The notes under the pieces were generated by a model that had not been told where the DNA came from, made no database searches, and saw only the letters and a list, made by a program, of their open reading frames with translations. The translations under genes and the position numbers were made by a program. Shown one piece after another: positions 8,168-16,399 of a stretch of DNA of 64,000 bases. The stretch is from positions 496,001 to 560,000 of the forward strand of contig NZ_JAEKFH010000001.1 in the NCBI RefSeq assembly GCF_016650695.1, in the 5' to 3' direction. Within the stretch, counting starts at the first letter, position 1, and every line of letters starts with the position of its first letter. The stretch is from Pseudomonas sp. TH41. GTDB taxonomy: Bacteria > Pseudomonadota > Gammaproteobacteria > Pseudomonadales > Pseudomonadaceae.

Positions 8168-9580
8168 TCACTGTGAGGTGCGGGACGCCTTATAGGTGGC
8201 GCAAGCAATGCAAATCAACAACAGCGCCACCGCAAAAGTCATGCGCATTCCACTGGCAACGGCTTCCGGCCGCGCCGTGGTGATGTCGGCCGTCGCCGAG
8301 GCAAAGGCGAACACCGCGCCCATCGCGGAGGCGCCGGTGATAAGCCCCAGATTGCGTGACAGATTGAGCAGGCCAGAAACGACGCCTCGTTGCTCTGGCT
8401 GAACATTCGCCATCACTACCGTGTTGTTGGCGGTCTGGAACAGGGCATAGCCGAGGGTGACGACGATCATGGGCGCGACGTAGCCGCCGATGCCGAGCGT
8501 TTCCGGCAGCACCGCTAACGTCAGGCAGCCGGCTGCCATGGCGAGAAGCCCGGCGATTGTCATGCGCTGGGCGCCCATTCGGTCGGCTATACGACCTGCG
8601 GGCACACCGGTCAGCGCCGCGACAAACGGCCCGACTGACAAGACAATGCCCACCAGAACGGCATCAAGCCCGAGCCCATGGGAAAGATAGAAGGGCCCGA
8701 CCACCAGAGTCGCCATCATCACCGTTGCGACAAGCGTGCTCATGGCCAGGCTCCCGCTCAGCACCGGATCGCGAAACATCGCCAAGCGAATCAACGGCGA
8801 GGCAGCGCGCGCTTCGGTGAAAATGAACAGGCCGACACCCAAAAACGCCGCGCCCAGCAGCCCCACGTTCAACGCCCCGAAACTGCCGCGCCCGACAGTC
8901 ATGGCCAAGGCATACGCGGCGAGTGTCAGCGCCAGCAGCAGCGTGCCCAGCGCGTCGAAGCCGGCACGATGGGTCTTGGGCTTTTGGTTATCTGCGGGCA
9001 AATAGCGACGCGCGAGCACCCACGTCAGCAGCCCCAGAGGTACGGTGATCAAAAAGATCATCCGCCAGCCGAATCCGCTAATCAGCATGCCACCGAGCGA
9101 TGGCCCCATCGCGGTGCCCATCGCCGACATCGTCCCCAGCAAACCCATGGCGCTACCGGTTTTCGCCTTCGTCACCGTTTCGCCGACAAACGCCATGGTG
9201 AGCGCCATCATGATTGCTGCGCCGAGCCCTTGCAGCGCCCGGGCCGCAATCAAAAATTCGAGGGTGGGCGCGACACCGCACAGTGCTGAAGCCAGCGTAA
9301 ATACGCCGACCCCGGTGAGTAGAAGCCGACGACGGCCCGTCATGTCGCCAAGCCGCCCGACACTGACGATCAGGGTGGTGATGGCGAGCAGATACGCCAG
9401 CACTATCCACTGCACGTCCTGGAAGGAGGCGTGAAAGACCTGGGCCAAGGTCGGCAAACCCACATTGGCAATGCTGGTGCCGAGCGAGGACAGCAACATC
9501 GAGAGCGCAAGGCTGGCCAGCGCCCATCGAACCGAAGGAATCGCTGGCGCGCTGTCCACTAGAGCAATCGTTGGTTTCAT
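8168..9580 (-). CDS. MFS multidrug-type exporter, DHA2-like
   Basis: Inner-membrane proton antiporter of 470 residues with about 14 hydrophobic segments, the DHA2 (QacA/EmrB-like) arrangement. Visible signatures include GTSIANVGLPTLAQVF in TM1, VGRLGDMTGRRRLLL after TM2 and the RALQGLGAAIMM stretch. The start ATG at 9580 follows AGAGGG; the same frame is open for another 228 codons upstream but that part is the antisense of the divergent regulator. Divergent from a LysR gene with 133 bases between, which is the usual arrangement for an inducible exporter. Substrate unknown. Confidence 0.88.
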   Translation of the reverse strand: MKPTIALVDSAPAIPSVRWALASLALSMLLSSLGTSIANVGLPTLAQVFHASFQDVQWIVLAYLLAITTLIVSVGRLGDMTGRRRLLLTGVGVFTLASALCGVAPTLEFLIAARALQGLGAAIMMALTMAFVGETVTKAKTGSAMGLLGTMSAMGTAMGPSLGGMLISGFGWRMIFLITVPLGLLTWVLARRYLPADNQKPKTHRAGFDALGTLLLALTLAAYALAMTVGRGSFGALNVGLLGAAFLGVGLFIFTEARAASPLIRLAMFRDPVLSGSLAMSTLVATVMMATLVVGPFYLSHGLGLDAVLVGIVLSVGPFVAALTGVPAGRIADRMGAQRMTIAGLLAMAAGCLTLAVLPETLGIGGYVAPMIVVTLGYALFQTANNTVVMANVQPEQRGVVSGLLNLSRNLGLITGASAMGAVFAFASATADITTARPEAVASGMRMTFAVALLLICIACATYKASRTSQ

Positions 9581-9713
9581 CGTGTCCCTCTTTTCTGGCA
9601 ACTCCCGAAGCGGAGCTATCAGAAATCTACGCCCAGGCCTAACATGGCGGAAGACGCACCCTTTGCACTTTATTCGTGCGTCAAACGCCATATCAAAATA
9701 CTGCGGGTGTACG

Positions 9714-10604
9714 ATGTCCATTCCCGATCTCAACTTGCTGGTCACCCTTGATGTGCTGCTCGCCGAAGGCAGCGTGGCACGTGCCGCCAAACGCTTGCGG
9801 CTGAGTCCGTCGGCGATGAGTCGGGCACTCGCGCGGTTACGTGAGACGACGGGGGATCCGTTGCTGGTCAGAGCCGGGCGGGGCCTTGTGCCGACGCCGC
9901 GAGCGCTCGAACTTCGCGAGCGGGTCAGCCAGTTGGTGCAGGACGCAGAAGCGGTTCTGCGCCCCGCTGAACCGCCTGACCTCACACAACTGGTGCGCAC
10001 CTTTACGCTGCGCACCAGCGAAGGCTTTGTCGAGAATTTCGGCGCGGCGCTCATTGCTCGAATCAACGAGCAAGCGCCGGGTGTGCGGCTGCGCTTCATG
10101 CACAAACCCGACAAGGACAGCACTGCACTGCGGGACGGGACGGTCGACCTGGAAACGGGGGTCGTGGGAAAAGACGCCGGCCCGGAATTACGCACGCAGG
10201 GCTTGTTCCGCGACCGCTTCATCGGCGTGGTGCGCATCGGCCATCCGCTGAGCCAGGGCGAGATCACGCCTGCTCGTTATGCGGCAGGCCGCCACATCAG
10301 TGTCTCTCGGCGGGGACTCGACAAGGGGCCTGTCGATGAAGCGCTTGAACCGCTTGGGTTGACGCGGGAAATCGCGACCATAGTCGCCGGCTTTTCAACA
10401 GCGCTTGCGCTCGCCCGGGCTACCGACCTGATCGCAAGCGTACCTGAGCGCCACACTGGGAACCTGCGCACAGGAATGCACAGCTTTGCGCTGCCGTTTT
10501 CCTTGCCGATGTTCACGGTGGCGATGCTGTGGCATCCGAGGCTGGATGCAGATCCCGCCCATCAATGGTTGCGTGGTTGCCTGCGTGATGTCTGTATTCG
10601 GTAA
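9714..10604 (+). CDS. LysR-family transcriptional regulator
   Basis: DNA-binding regulator of 296 residues. The N-terminal winged helix-turn-helix (about 4-63) reads LLAEGSVARAAKRLRLSPSA, then a substrate-binding-like effector domain (about 90-290). The start ATG at 9714 gives the standard LysR N-terminus (MSIPDLNLL); a longer in-frame ORF begins in the divergent exporter gene and was rejected. It most likely controls that exporter from the shared 133-base promoter region (inference from the divergent pair). Confidence 0.88.
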   Translation: MSIPDLNLLVTLDVLLAEGSVARAAKRLRLSPSAMSRALARLRETTGDPLLVRAGRGLVPTPRALELRERVSQLVQDAEAVLRPAEPPDLTQLVRTFTLRTSEGFVENFGAALIARINEQAPGVRLRFMHKPDKDSTALRDGTVDLETGVVGKDAGPELRTQGLFRDRFIGVVRIGHPLSQGEITPARYAAGRHISVSRRGLDKGPVDEALEPLGLTREIATIVAGFSTALALARATDLIASVPERHTGNLRTGMHSFALPFSLPMFTVAMLWHPRLDADPAHQWLRGCLRDVCIR

Positions 10605-11054
10605 TGAGCACTTGGTTTTAAAGTTAAATAAGTTTCTATGTACATCTATGCAGTAGGTGTTAGGTGGTTGTAACGCATCAGTGTGTTATTGGGAATAATT
10701 ATTAGTTATTTTTATATAGAAAAAAAATCTGAACTTATTAAGTGGCGCAAGGTAGTGGTGAGGGCTCTATGCATTGCACTGTAACAGATGTTGTATGGCG
10801 TAAGGCTATCGATGATGGCAATTAAATAGCAGTGTAGTAGTTGCAGGAATTAATGCTTATAGTTATATAACTCTATGAAATAATAGAAAAATAATTGATT
10901 GTTTGGCTCTCTCGAATAAGTGTTGAGGTTCAGTGCCTGCGCGGCAAGACTTCGCGTTCGTCGTATAAATAAATAACTTCAAGCAATTTCCCGTCAGAGT
11001 GCTAGGGTTTTTACCTCCTGTTGATTAATCGGTCCGTCTATAGGGGTCAGCATC
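10605..11054. promoter_or_regulatory. AT-rich leader before the polysaccharide-like operon
   Basis: About 450 bases without a gene. Roughly 10610-10920 is strikingly AT-rich against the GC-rich surroundings, with runs such as TTATTTTTATATAG and AAAATAATTGATTG. This is the kind of sequence bound by MvaT/MvaU-type H-NS silencers in Pseudomonas (family knowledge, inference here). The operon start has a ribosome site TAGGGG at 11041-11046. No clear promoter hexamers can be fixed because the tract has many candidates. Confidence 0.55.
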
Positions 11055-12443
11055 ATGGCGACGTCAAGTCCCCGGATTGCGATACTCGGTAATAAAGTTC
11101 CATCCTTGAATCTTCCAGAGCTTGAATACTTTGCCGATCTCGGCAGCTTGTTGGCTGCCGCCGCGTCTGATGTCGTGCTGCTTGACATGCCAGCAGCTTA
11201 TGCGGGGCGAGTGCTTCAAAAGCTGCGCTCGATTCCCGCCTATCGATACACCCTCATTTATTGTTGCCGTGACCAGAACGGCTGGTGTGAGGCCTTGGGT
11301 GACGGTGCGTGCCCGATTGATTCCAGTGAAATAAAAACCTTCTGGGGTGTATGGCAAGAACGCTTCAAGCTGTTCAAGCAGGCGGTTGCCCCTGAGCGTT
11401 TTGAAAGCCGGGTGCTCACCTGGCTGTGGTTACGCGACAACGCCCATGTCTATGCCCTGCGAGACCCGGAAGTGCCTCAGCATTATCGTTATCCGTTGCT
11501 GGACGCCCTGGCTGATAACGAGCAAATCAACCCGTTTGTCTGGCTTGGTTTGATGGTGCAACAGGACTGGCTGGAGGAGGGGGTGCTGGTAGATCGCGTT
11601 CGCCTCTGTTCAAACTGCGGTTCGGGCCGGCTCAATTACGTCGATGTGTGTGCCGAATGTCAGGCCCTGGACATTTCCCGGCAGCCTTCGCTGCACTGCT
11701 TTACCTGTGGTCATGTGGGGCCGCAGGAATCGTTTCTCAAAGACGGCGTGTTGCTGTGCCCCAACTGTTTGAACCGGTTGCGCCATATCGGGACTGATTA
11801 CGACCGTCCTATGGAGAACTATCGCTGCCGGTCATTTCAGGCGTTTTTTGTCGATGCCGACGTGCAGGCACGCTGCCTGGACTGCGGCTTGTCCCACACG
11901 CCCGACAAGTTGCGAGTACGGGAAGTCAGGGATTTCCGTTTGGCCGAGGCAGGACGTTTTCGTTGTCGCCAGGAGTTCGGTGAGCGATCGATTCAGCACT
12001 TCGGTCGACTCAATCTATTAGGCGGCAAGGATTTTTATGATCTCCTGACCTGGCAGATCCAGCTGGTACGGCGCTACCCGTTGCCCACCTTCTCACTGAT
12101 CGGCCTGCGCTTCGTTAACCTGACCAATACACTGGCTCGTCTCGGTGAACACCGCGGCCATGCCTTCATCGATAGCCTGACTGATCGCATGAAGGAGACC
12201 GTCAGGGAAACAGACCGCTGCTCTCGAAGTACGGAAGAGTTTTTCTGGATCATGCTTCCGCATACCGATAGCAAGGGACTGGAATGCGTCAAACAGCGTT
12301 TGGGCCGGGTTGCCGAGTTATTTTCCGCACCGGAGGTGAGTGATGTTTCCCTGCAGGTCGTCAGCATCACTGCGCCCGACGATCTTCGCGATCAGGAAAA
12401 TGGTGAATTACTACTGGCCCGTCTGGCCAGTGAGTTGGTGTGA
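11055..12443 (+). CDS. Receiver-like / zinc-ribbon (TackOD1-like) / degenerate GGDEF protein
   Basis: Predicted cytoplasmic regulator of 462 residues. The N-terminal 110 residues look like a receiver remnant: Asp44 sits in VVLLDMPAAYAG, but the usual acidic pair is missing. The centre (about 183-280) has five CxxC pairs at 185/188, 199/202, 215/218, 235/238 and 274/277, fitting a zinc-ribbon output domain of the TackOD1 type. The C-terminal part (about 325-460) resembles GGDEF, but the signature is replaced by STEEF (392-396), so it is probably not a diguanylate cyclase and may instead bind nucleotide. It starts an operon with glycosyltransferase and HlyD-like genes, suggesting post-translational control of polysaccharide synthesis. 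Confidence 0.75.
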   Translation: MATSSPRIAILGNKVPSLNLPELEYFADLGSLLAAAASDVVLLDMPAAYAGRVLQKLRSIPAYRYTLIYCCRDQNGWCEALGDGACPIDSSEIKTFWGVWQERFKLFKQAVAPERFESRVLTWLWLRDNAHVYALRDPEVPQHYRYPLLDALADNEQINPFVWLGLMVQQDWLEEGVLVDRVRLCSNCGSGRLNYVDVCAECQALDISRQPSLHCFTCGHVGPQESFLKDGVLLCPNCLNRLRHIGTDYDRPMENYRCRSFQAFFVDADVQARCLDCGLSHTPDKLRVREVRDFRLAEAGRFRCRQEFGERSIQHFGRLNLLGGKDFYDLLTWQIQLVRRYPLPTFSLIGLRFVNLTNTLARLGEHRGHAFIDSLTDRMKETVRETDRCSRSTEEFFWIMLPHTDSKGLECVKQRLGRVAELFSAPEVSDVSLQVVSITAPDDLRDQENGELLLARLASELV

Positions 12444-12449
12444 AACGCC

Positions 12450-13778
12450 ATGAGCCCTTTAATGGAACAACTCTACAACGCACTCGGCGGATTCGCTGGG
12501 CCGGATGGTCTGAGCCGGTTGTTTTACATGCTTTTTCCGTCGTTCCTGATCTTTGAATTGCCCATGCTGATCATGGTGATGCTGGGGGTGTTGCGCTGGT
12601 TTGCACGCCGGCGCACCGGTGTGCCAAAGGTCAGCCTCTATCGGCCCAGAGTCTCGTGCATCATCACCTGCTACAGCGAAGGGATGGACGTTCAAACCAC
12701 GCTGTTAAGCCTGTGCGAACAGACCTACCCGGGGCACATCGAGATGATTCCGGTGGTGGACGGGGCCACGATCAACCAGCCGACGCTCAGCGCCGTTCGC
12801 AGTTTTAACGTGGATCCGCAGTTGTACCCCAGGCGCCATTTGCGCCCGATCGCCAAATGGCAGCGGGGCGGGCGGGTGTCGTCATTGAACGCCGGCCTGT
12901 CGCTTGCCAGCGGTGAAATCGTGATGGCGCTCGATGGCGATACGTCCTTCGACAACAACATGGTCAGCGCCATCGTGCGGCATTTCGAGGATCCCTCGGT
13001 GCCTGCGGTCGCCGGTAGCCTGCGGGTGCGCAATGTCTGGGCCTCCTGGGTAACAGCGATGCAGGCGTTGGAATACCTGTTGTCGATCCATATGTCGAAA
13101 ATCGGTCTGGCCGAATGGAACCTGGTCAATAACGTCTCTGGGGCGTTTGGGGCATTTCGCCGCAGTTTCCTGGTAAAAATCGGTGGCTGGAACACGCATA
13201 CCGCAGAGGACCTGGACCTGACGTTGCGCATCAAAAGTTACTTCAAGCGCCACGATTTGAGGATTCCATTCGAGCCGGAAGCGATCGGGCATACCGATGC
13301 ACCGGCGACGCTCAGTCAGTTTCTGATGCAACGCTTGCGCTGGGATGGCGATCTGTTTTTTCTGTACATCAGAAAGCACAGCCGCAACATCAATCCCAAA
13401 TTACTGGGCTGGCCAACCTTTCTGATGATCCTGGTCAGCGGCTTCTTTTTTCAGTTGGTGCTGCCCTTCATGATCTTCAGCTACACCTTGCTGGCGCTGT
13501 TTATTCTGCCGGGCAAGACGTTGCTGTTTCTGTTTGTGCTGATTTATCTGCTGTACCTGATCATCACCATGGTGTTGTTCGGCGCCATGTTGACGATGGT
13601 GTCGGACCGGCCTCGGCAGGACATGACCCTGGGGTTATTGGTGCCTGTCTTCCCGCTGTTCATGCTGCTGCTGCGCTGCTGGAGCGCAGTGGCCATGCTC
13701 AACGAAATCTTTCGTCGGGGCCATGAAGAAAGCTCGATGGCGCCGTGGTGGGTGCTCAAACGCGCCACGAGGTTTTGA
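12450..13778 (+). CDS. Processive family 2 glycosyltransferase, membrane-bound
   Basis: Predicted polysaccharide synthase of 442 residues. One or two N-terminal TM segments (about 22-52) precede a cytoplasmic GT2 domain with the processive-synthase signature: Asp104 in VVDG, DGD at 162-164, ED at 253-254 and QRLRW at 294-298. Four or so TM segments follow (about 312-425). This is the layout of Alg8, NodC-like and PgaC-type enzymes (family knowledge). No PilZ domain is fused, so control must come from a partner, plausibly the upstream zinc-ribbon protein. It starts 7 bases after that gene and runs straight into the next. Confidence 0.88.
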   Translation: MSPLMEQLYNALGGFAGPDGLSRLFYMLFPSFLIFELPMLIMVMLGVLRWFARRRTGVPKVSLYRPRVSCIITCYSEGMDVQTTLLSLCEQTYPGHIEMIPVVDGATINQPTLSAVRSFNVDPQLYPRRHLRPIAKWQRGGRVSSLNAGLSLASGEIVMALDGDTSFDNNMVSAIVRHFEDPSVPAVAGSLRVRNVWASWVTAMQALEYLLSIHMSKIGLAEWNLVNNVSGAFGAFRRSFLVKIGGWNTHTAEDLDLTLRIKSYFKRHDLRIPFEPEAIGHTDAPATLSQFLMQRLRWDGDLFFLYIRKHSRNINPKLLGWPTFLMILVSGFFFQLVLPFMIFSYTLLALFILPGKTLLFLFVLIYLLYLIITMVLFGAMLTMVSDRPRQDMTLGLLVPVFPLFMLLLRCWSAVAMLNEIFRRGHEESSMAPWWVLKRATRF

Positions 13779-13779
13779 A

Positions 13780-14628
13780 ATGCGCTCGATACTGCTGGTC
13801 CTGTCGCTGGCGTTACCCGTCGCGATGCTGATCGCACCCCCTCTGGCGCTCCAGGCCATGGCGGCGCAATCGGTTAAATGGTCCCAGGCCAGTTATGTCT
13901 GGGACAGCGAAGCGTTGCTCGATCCCGGCCAGCGTGCCACGGAACTGGCGGCACTGAGTAAAGCCGGGATGGACAAGATCTACCTTGGCCTTAAGGCCGC
14001 ACAGTTAAGTGACCTGGTCAGAACGCGTGACCAGCTTGGGAAATTGCTGCAGGAAGCGGCCGCTCAGGGGCTGCAAGTGAGCCTGTTGCTCGGCGATTCG
14101 GCCTGGATTGAGCCGCAGCAACGCGATCAGCTCAGCCATTTATTGACGAAACTGAAAGGACTTCCCTTCGCCAGCCTGCACCTGGACCTGGAGGTCGAGC
14201 AGTTGGGCGTACCCGTCCCGGATCAGCACTTGCAGAACTGGCTCGACACCTTGCGTATGGCCTCCCGGGAGAGCCCTTGGCCAGTGGAGATTTCCAGCCA
14301 TCATCGCTGGTTCGCCGAGGCCAAACCCGGACAAACCTGTGTGCCTTGTGCGCTTCCCGAGGCGGGTGTGCGCCAGGTCAGCCTGATGATTTATACCCGC
14401 AACCCGAAAAACAGCGCACGAATGGCAGAGCAGATTGCCAAACGTTGGCCCGATCTGCAATTTCGCCTGGCGCAAAGCGCCGAGCCGCAATTGGATGCCA
14501 CGGAATCCTGGGCCGGCGCGTCCACTGAGCAGTTGCAACGCCAGAACAGTGTCTGGCGCGAACAGCTTCAACCACAAGGGATTGCCGGTATCGACTGGCA
14601 AGCCTGGCGAGACTTCCCAAAACGGTGA
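13780..14628 (+). CDS. Exported glycoside-hydrolase-like protein
   Basis: Periplasmic or membrane-anchored protein of 282 residues with an N-terminal hydrophobic signal (3-28, then AMAAQS). The pattern of beta strands and helices (KIYLGLKA, QVSLLLGD, SLHLDLEVE, PVEISSHH, QVSLMIYTR, GIAGIDWQAW) suggests a TIM barrel like glycosidase-related proteins; the acidic motif DLEVE (136-140) at a strand end could be catalytic. No named family is assigned. The ATG at 13780 lies one base past the glycosyltransferase stop. In alginate and Pel-type systems a periplasmic hydrolase trims or edits the polymer, and this gene may do the same (inference). Confidence 0.7.
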   Translation: MRSILLVLSLALPVAMLIAPPLALQAMAAQSVKWSQASYVWDSEALLDPGQRATELAALSKAGMDKIYLGLKAAQLSDLVRTRDQLGKLLQEAAAQGLQVSLLLGDSAWIEPQQRDQLSHLLTKLKGLPFASLHLDLEVEQLGVPVPDQHLQNWLDTLRMASRESPWPVEISSHHRWFAEAKPGQTCVPCALPEAGVRQVSLMIYTRNPKNSARMAEQIAKRWPDLQFRLAQSAEPQLDATESWAGASTEQLQRQNSVWREQLQPQGIAGIDWQAWRDFPKR

Positions 14629-14634
14629 GCCGTC

Positions 14635-15750
14635 ATGAAGATTCGTTTCGATAGTCGCAAAGAACTCAATCCGACCCAGGAGCAGGGCTTGAGTGTGCTG
14701 TACGCACCGGGCAAACGCATGGCGTTTCGCGTGCGTTGGTACTTGATCCTGCTGCTGGTCGCGAGCCCGCTGTTGTGGCTGGGCGGCAAACTGGCTTACG
14801 GCATGCTGATGATCGACGCACCGGCGCAGTTGCGCCTGCCGATTCTTGAAGTGCGGGCGCGGGATGCCGGTCGGGTCGAGCAGCTTTTTGTCAAGGCCGG
14901 TGACCAGGTGCGGACCGATCAGCCGTTGGTCAATCTCGACAATCCGGAATGGCGTGCCCGGCTCGCGCAACTCGCTGCCCTGCCGGCGAACAAAGCGCCC
15001 GCCACCAATGCCGTATTGAGTGGCAAGGAGCGCCAGTTGCTCAAGACTCGAGTGGGCAGGGCGGGGGAGCGCGTGAGGACGCTTCAGGACCTGGTGTCAC
15101 GAGGCGCCGTCTCTCCGGGTGAAGTGCTGGCAGCCGAATCCGAACGCGACGCCTTTCAAGCGGACTTGATGGCGTTCGAGCAACGCGATCAACAGGCGCG
15201 TCAGTCACCCTTGAGCGTTGAGCGAGAGATTGTTCAACAGAACGCCGAGCAGCAGTGGTTGAAAACGCGCCTCGACGCGTTGTCGGTCAAGGCGGCGCAG
15301 AGCGGACGGATTGCGGAGGTATTGGTAACGCCCGGCGAAAACGTCGGTGCCGGTACATTGCTGATGCGCATGGAGCGGCTGGAAGAGCCCGTGCTGTGGA
15401 TTTATCTGGAACCGCTGAACATCACCTATGCCGCAATTGGCCAACCGTTGCGCGTTCGCATGCCCAATGGCGAGTGGCTGACTGCGCATGTTATCCAGGC
15501 AGTGGACAGCGCCGGTCGCACGCCGACGGTATTGCGAGGGCCGTTCGCAACCAGTGAGGTGGGCTTGCAGGTCGCTGCGCGGTTCGATCAACCCCTGACG
15601 CAACGCTGGAGAATCGATCAACTGCCATTGAATGTTCGCTTTCCCACTGACTGGCAGCAAATGTTCAGTGACGGGCGTGAGCTTATCGAACAATTGGGGG
15701 ACTTCGTTGCAATGGATCGAAACGTCGCCACCGCCGCGGAGAGTCGATAA
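14635..15750 (+). CDS. HlyD-like membrane fusion protein, Alg44-like without PilZ
   Basis: Inner-membrane anchored periplasmic adaptor of 371 residues. One TM segment at about 33-56, then a barrel-sandwich (lipoyl-like) half, RDAGRVEQLFVKAGDQVRTD, an alpha-helical hairpin region (about 115-200), and the second lipoyl half, AAQSGRIAEVLVTPGENV, followed by a beta-barrel region. Alginate Alg44 has the same periplasmic part but carries an N-terminal PilZ domain, absent here. It follows the glycosidase-like gene by 6 bases and closes the operon; no outer-membrane porin gene is linked, so the secretion path is incomplete as seen. Confidence 0.82.
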   Translation: MKIRFDSRKELNPTQEQGLSVLYAPGKRMAFRVRWYLILLLVASPLLWLGGKLAYGMLMIDAPAQLRLPILEVRARDAGRVEQLFVKAGDQVRTDQPLVNLDNPEWRARLAQLAALPANKAPATNAVLSGKERQLLKTRVGRAGERVRTLQDLVSRGAVSPGEVLAAESERDAFQADLMAFEQRDQQARQSPLSVEREIVQQNAEQQWLKTRLDALSVKAAQSGRIAEVLVTPGENVGAGTLLMRMERLEEPVLWIYLEPLNITYAAIGQPLRVRMPNGEWLTAHVIQAVDSAGRTPTVLRGPFATSEVGLQVAARFDQPLTQRWRIDQLPLNVRFPTDWQQMFSDGRELIEQLGDFVAMDRNVATAAESR

Positions 15751-15776
15751 CTGATGCCGGCGTTTGCGTCAGTTAT
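15747..15776. terminator. Hairpin between convergent genes
   Basis: ATAACTGATGC at 15747-15757 pairs with GCGTCAGTTAT at 15766-15776, covering both convergent stop codons. There is no T-run, so it may be a weak bidirectional terminator. Confidence 0.45.
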
Positions 15777-16050
15777 TAAATAGTCTGGATGAAAATGTGG
15801 ACGAACGGCCGGTGCGCTGAGCCAGTTCGGCGTCCAGCAAATGCTCAGCCAGTACATCGTTCAAAAAACGAAACTGATCATTGAGCCCGACGACTTCGTT
15901 GGTGAAATGGTGGTCGGCTGCCGGTATCAGCATCGCTTCGAACTTTTTGTCAAACACCAGCGTCAACACTTTGCGAGACTCGAATTGTTGAGCGTAGTAA
16001 TTGCTGCCGAATACCGGAAAGCTCACGGCCAGGCTGACAAAGTGGATCAT
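15769..16050 (-). CDS. Small hypothetical protein, 93 residues
   Basis: Unrecognised. The start ATG at 16050 has a strong ribosome site (TTGGAGGGG, eight bases upstream), which is the main reason to accept the gene. The protein begins MIHFVSLAVSFPVFG, moderately hydrophobic but without a clear signal peptide, and the rest is mixed helical (LNDQFRFLNDVLAEHLLDAELAQ). It converges on the polysaccharide-like operon with only 18 bases between stops, so transcription of the two could interfere. An in-frame extension to 16233 runs into REP sequence and was rejected. Confidence 0.6.
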   Translation of the reverse strand: MIHFVSLAVSFPVFGSNYYAQQFESRKVLTLVFDKKFEAMLIPAADHHFTNEVVGLNDQFRFLNDVLAEHLLDAELAQRTGRSSTFSSRLFNN

Positions 16051-16187
16051 GATTCGCCCCTCCAATACGGGGTTTCGTGTCGGGTTGGGATCGATCCTAC
16101 GCTGACGGTAATTGAGCGGAAGGCATTCGCGGCGATGGTGAATATCGACGCCAGTGATGGTCGGATTTTGGGGGGGGGGCGAGGGCC

Positions 16188-16284
16188 CCATCGCGAGCAA
16201 GCTCGCTCCCACAGGGTTCAGTTTCGTTCGCAAATCTGTATTCCACCGCTGATCACTGTGGGAGCGGGCTTGCCCGCGATGAGG
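16188..16284. repeat. REP doublet (inverted pair)
   Basis: CCATCGCGAGCAAGCTCGCT at 16188 with CCCACAGGG, and the inverted partner at 16257-16284 (TGTGGGAGCGGGCTTGCCCG). Typical Pseudomonas REP pair. The rest of the 16051-16399 gap shows a G-run near 16171 and no gene. Confidence 0.85.
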
Positions 16285-16399
16285 TCCTTCAGAACACCCT
16301 CAACCTCAAGGCGGCCATCAACAGCCGCCTATACTCAAATCAGGATGTTTTTGATCACCGAACATTTCGTTCGGCGTAACACTTAAGAGAACCGCGATC

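Noticed and set aside
9581..10267. N-terminal extension of the MFS exporter to 10267
   Set aside because: The extra 229 codons are antisense to the LysR gene; the ATG at 9580 has a good ribosome site and gives the normal MFS N-terminus.
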